Shown here in pieces: positions 16,299-17,798 of a stretch of DNA of 17,798 nt. The DNA is taken from positions 1 through 17,798 of the forward strand of contig NYZG01000218.1 in assembly GCA_002687025.1 (NCBI GenBank). The letters are read 5' to 3'. The position numbers were made by a program, and so were the translations under genes. The notes beneath the pieces were generated by a model, which had not been told where the DNA came from, did not search any database, and was given only the letters and a program-made list of their open reading frames with translations. The stretch's first letter is position 1. Each line of letters opens with the position of its first letter. This stretch comes from Candidatus Poribacteria bacterium (lineage in GTDB: Bacteria; Poribacteria; WGA-4E; GCA-2687025).

Positions 16299-16312
16299 AC
16301 TAAACAGCCCTG
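16299..16312 (+). repeat. Terminal inverted repeat, right (upstream of the transposase)
   Basis: ACTAAACAGCCCTG, the perfect complement of the left end over 14 bases. The sequences diverge immediately inside. Confidence 0.9.
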
Positions 16313-16322
16313 CGCACCGAGC
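16313..16322 (+). repeat. Target-site duplication, right copy
   Basis: CGCACCGAGC directly follows the right IS end; nine of ten bases match the left copy. Confidence 0.7.
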
Positions 16323-16331
16323 GCTCGTCGG

Positions 16332-16360
16332 TTGTCGGACCTCAGCCCGGATGGTATGAT
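16332..16360 (+). promoter_or_regulatory. Predicted sigma70-type promoter for the aminotransferase-thrB unit
   Basis: A -35 box TTGTCG (16332-16337, four of six consensus bases) and a -10 box TATGAT (16355-16360, five of six) are separated by exactly 17 bases. Transcription would start near 16367, about 33 bases before the first ATG. The promoter lies outside the IS, so it predates or survived the insertion. GCCCTG (16364-16369) and CGGGGC (16375-16380) just downstream could form a short, weak hairpin with no T-run. Confidence 0.5.
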
Positions 16361-16399
16361 TTCGCCCTGCCTGACGGGGCCGCTCGGCGCACGTCCCGT

Positions 16400-17668
16400 A
16401 TGGCTCCGGAGGGCAGCACGGGACACGGTTCGCCGCGGGCATCACTTCCGGTCGCAGTAACGCCTCGACCTCTCTCCGGGCGCCGCCTGTTGCATACTCC
16501 CGCGCTCGCCGCGCGCAACGAACTCCTGAACACGGAATCCGCCTTCGAGGTGCTCGACCGCGCTCGAGCTCTCGAAGCGACGGGCCGCGACGTGGTGCAC
16601 CTCGAAATCGGGCAGCCTGATTTCCCGACGCCTGGGCATATCGTCGATGCGGCGTTCAAGGCGATTCAGGATGGCGCTACGGGCTATGCGCCTACCGTCG
16701 GTATACCAGAGCTGCGCGAGGCGGTCGCGGAAACCACGGCAGACTCACGCGGCGTCGATGTGACCCCGGCGCAGGTGGCGATCACGCCCGGCGCCAAGCC
16801 GATCATGTTCTTCTCGCTCCTCGCGTGCGTCGAGCCCGGCGACGAGGTCATCTACCCCGACCCGGGCTTCCCGATTTACGAGTCCGTGATCCGTTTCATC
16901 GGCGCCAGGCCCGTGCCGCTCCCATTGCGTGAGGACCTGGGGTTCCGCTTCGACGTGGACCAACTGCGCGAACTCGTGACGCCGAAGACGCGCATGCTCA
17001 TCGTCAACTCGCCGGGAAACCCGACGGGCGGCGTCCTGGGCGACCGCGAACTCGACGCCATCGCGGACCTGGCGACGGCGAATCGCTTCTGGGTGCTTTC
17101 CGACGAAGTGTATTCGAGGCTCCTCTACGGCTCCGTCCACCGCAGCATCCTTTCGTACGATGGCATGGCCGATCTCACGATACTCCTGGACGGCGTGAGC
17201 AAGACATACGCGATGACCGGCTGGCGCCTCGGGTGGGGCGTGATGCCCGAGCGGCTCGTGGAGGCGCTTGGACTGCTGATGGTCAACTCGAACTCATGCA
17301 CCGCTCCGTTCACGCAGCACGCGGGAGTGGCGGCGCTACGCGGCCCGCAAGACGCCGTGGACGACATGCACGCCGAGTTCGCCGCTCGGCGTGACCTGCT
17401 CATCGACGGGCTCAACGCCATCGACGGCATGCGCTGCGAGAAGCCGGAAGGCGCGTTCTACGCCTTCCCGAACATCACCGCGCTGTCACCCGACGACGGG
17501 CGGTTCGCGCGCGACCTGCTCGAAGAAGCGGGCGTCGCGACGCTCTGGGGATCGTCGTTCGGCTCCCACGGCGCCGGTCACCTGCGTCTGTCGTATGCGA
17601 ACTCGCGCGAAGCGCTTGCCGAGGCGTTGCGCCGCATTCGCGCCTTCGCGGAAAACGTCTCGCGCTAG
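16400..17668 (+). CDS. Class I/II PLP-dependent aminotransferase
   Basis: Cytoplasmic fold-type I aminotransferase of the aspartate/aromatic group, 422 residues from the first ATG. Visible: LEIGQPDFPTP at 68-78, GYAPTVGIPELREAV at 95-109, ITPGAKPIMF at 128-137, NSPGNPTG at 203-210 (Asn207), SDEVYS at 234-239 (Asp235 for the pyridine nitrogen, Tyr238), SKTYAMTGWRLGWG at 267-280 (Lys268, the Schiff base), and LRLSYA at 395-400 (Arg396, the substrate carboxylate). These are a complete active site. The substrate cannot be read from sequence. The first 30 residues are not family-like and no ribosome site precedes 16400; TTG 16490 would give about 392 residues, closer to the family length, so the start is uncertain. 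It is followed after 19 bases by thrB, so a role in aspartate-family amino acids is plausible but inferred. Confidence 0.93.
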   Translation: MAPEGSTGHGSPRASLPVAVTPRPLSGRRLLHTPALAARNELLNTESAFEVLDRARALEATGRDVVHLEIGQPDFPTPGHIVDAAFKAIQDGATGYAPTVGIPELREAVAETTADSRGVDVTPAQVAITPGAKPIMFFSLLACVEPGDEVIYPDPGFPIYESVIRFIGARPVPLPLREDLGFRFDVDQLRELVTPKTRMLIVNSPGNPTGGVLGDRELDAIADLATANRFWVLSDEVYSRLLYGSVHRSILSYDGMADLTILLDGVSKTYAMTGWRLGWGVMPERLVEALGLLMVNSNSCTAPFTQHAGVAALRGPQDAVDDMHAEFAARRDLLIDGLNAIDGMRCEKPEGAFYAFPNITALSPDDGRFARDLLEEAGVATLWGSSFGSHGAGHLRLSYANSREALAEALRRIRAFAENVSR

Positions 17669-17687
17669 ACTTGGCAAGGAGTCCGAT

Positions 17688-17798
17688 GTGGCCGAGGAAC
17701 GTCGCATCACGGTGCAGGTCCCGGCGAGTACGTCCAACCTGGGTTCCGGGTTCGACGCGCTGGGCATGGCGCTCCAGATCCACAGCCGCTACGACATC
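17688..17798 (+). CDS. thrB: Homoserine kinase, N-terminal part (cut by window end)
   Basis: The first 37 codons of a GHMP-family kinase. VPASTSNLGSGFDALGMAL at 11-29 is the N-terminal motif of homoserine kinase, where most members have VPATSANLGPGFD. The enzyme phosphorylates L-homoserine with ATP in the threonine pathway. The start is GTG 17688, with AAGGAG at 17676-17681 six bases upstream. The nearby ATG at 17686 is in another frame and does not give this protein. The later ATP-binding motif lies outside the window, so another GHMP kinase is possible but less likely. It lies 19 bases behind the aminotransferase, in the same direction and probably on the same transcript. Confidence 0.85.
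   Translation, partial: MAEERRITVQVPASTSNLGSGFDALGMALQIHSRYDI

Larger units (their letters stand above)
15037..16312 (-). mobile_element. Complete ISAs1-family insertion sequence, 1276 bp
   Basis: The element carries a single full-length transposase on the minus strand. It is bounded by perfect 14-bp inverted repeats (15037-15050 and 16299-16312) and a 10-bp flanking direct repeat with one mismatch (15027-15036 and 16313-16322). It sits 129 bases after the last complete gene of the envelope cluster and 19 bases before the -35 element of the aminotransferase promoter. Its base composition looks less G+C-rich than the surrounding genes, consistent with an incoming element. With intact ends and an intact transposase it may still be able to move. 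Confidence 0.9.

Noticed and set aside
17686..17688. ATG just before thrB
   Set aside because: It is out of frame with the homoserine kinase motif; the GTG at 17688 is in frame with good ribosome spacing.
1..17798. CRISPR arrays, tRNA or rRNA genes, riboswitches
   Set aside because: Read on both strands, no regularly spaced direct repeats, tRNA cloverleaf features, rRNA signatures or recognisable riboswitch cores were seen.

Overview
The window is about two-thirds G+C by eye and carries long, closely spaced genes on the + strand. The core is an eight-gene run (435-14907) that begins MoxR ATPase, DUF58, BatA-like protein, VWA/amidotransferase-fold protein and giant DUF4175-like membrane protein. 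It ends with three exported proteins: a repeat protein, a terpenoid-cyclase-fold protein and a beta-barrel repeat protein. This order, the secreted 'prenyltransferase/squalene oxidase repeat' protein and the long low-complexity envelope proteins are typical of Planctomycetota or a nearby candidate phylum (for example Hydrogenedentota, Latescibacterota or Poribacteria). No rRNA or tRNA is present, so the phylum is an inference.

Layout. 1-~318: decayed fragment of an integrase-type transposase, entering from outside the window. 435-10031: MoxR, DUF58, BatA-like, VWA/GATase-like and DUF4175-like genes with gaps of 3, 6, -1 and 31 bases, clearly one operon. 10132-14907: the three exported proteins, probably the same transcript (gaps of 100, 28 and 14 bases). 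14900-15036: the start of a further reading frame, cut off by an insertion sequence. 15037-16312: a complete ISAs1-family element with 14-bp perfect terminal inverted repeats, flanked by a 10-bp direct repeat with one mismatch. 16332-16360: a good sigma70-type promoter. 16400-17668: a class I aminotransferase. 17688-17798: the first 37 codons of homoserine kinase (thrB), running off the end.

How the genes may work together. MoxR ATPases paired with VWA proteins are known as chaperone-like or maturation systems (the Bacteroides Bat aerotolerance operon, methanol dehydrogenase maturation). Here the cytoplasmic ATPase and DUF58 protein would act on two membrane-anchored VWA proteins and a large three-helix membrane protein. 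The three exported repeat proteins are likely periplasmic partners or clients. No enzyme activity can be assigned to them from sequence, and this extension is the least described part of the window. The aminotransferase-thrB pair belongs to a separate amino-acid metabolism unit, separated from the cluster by the IS element.
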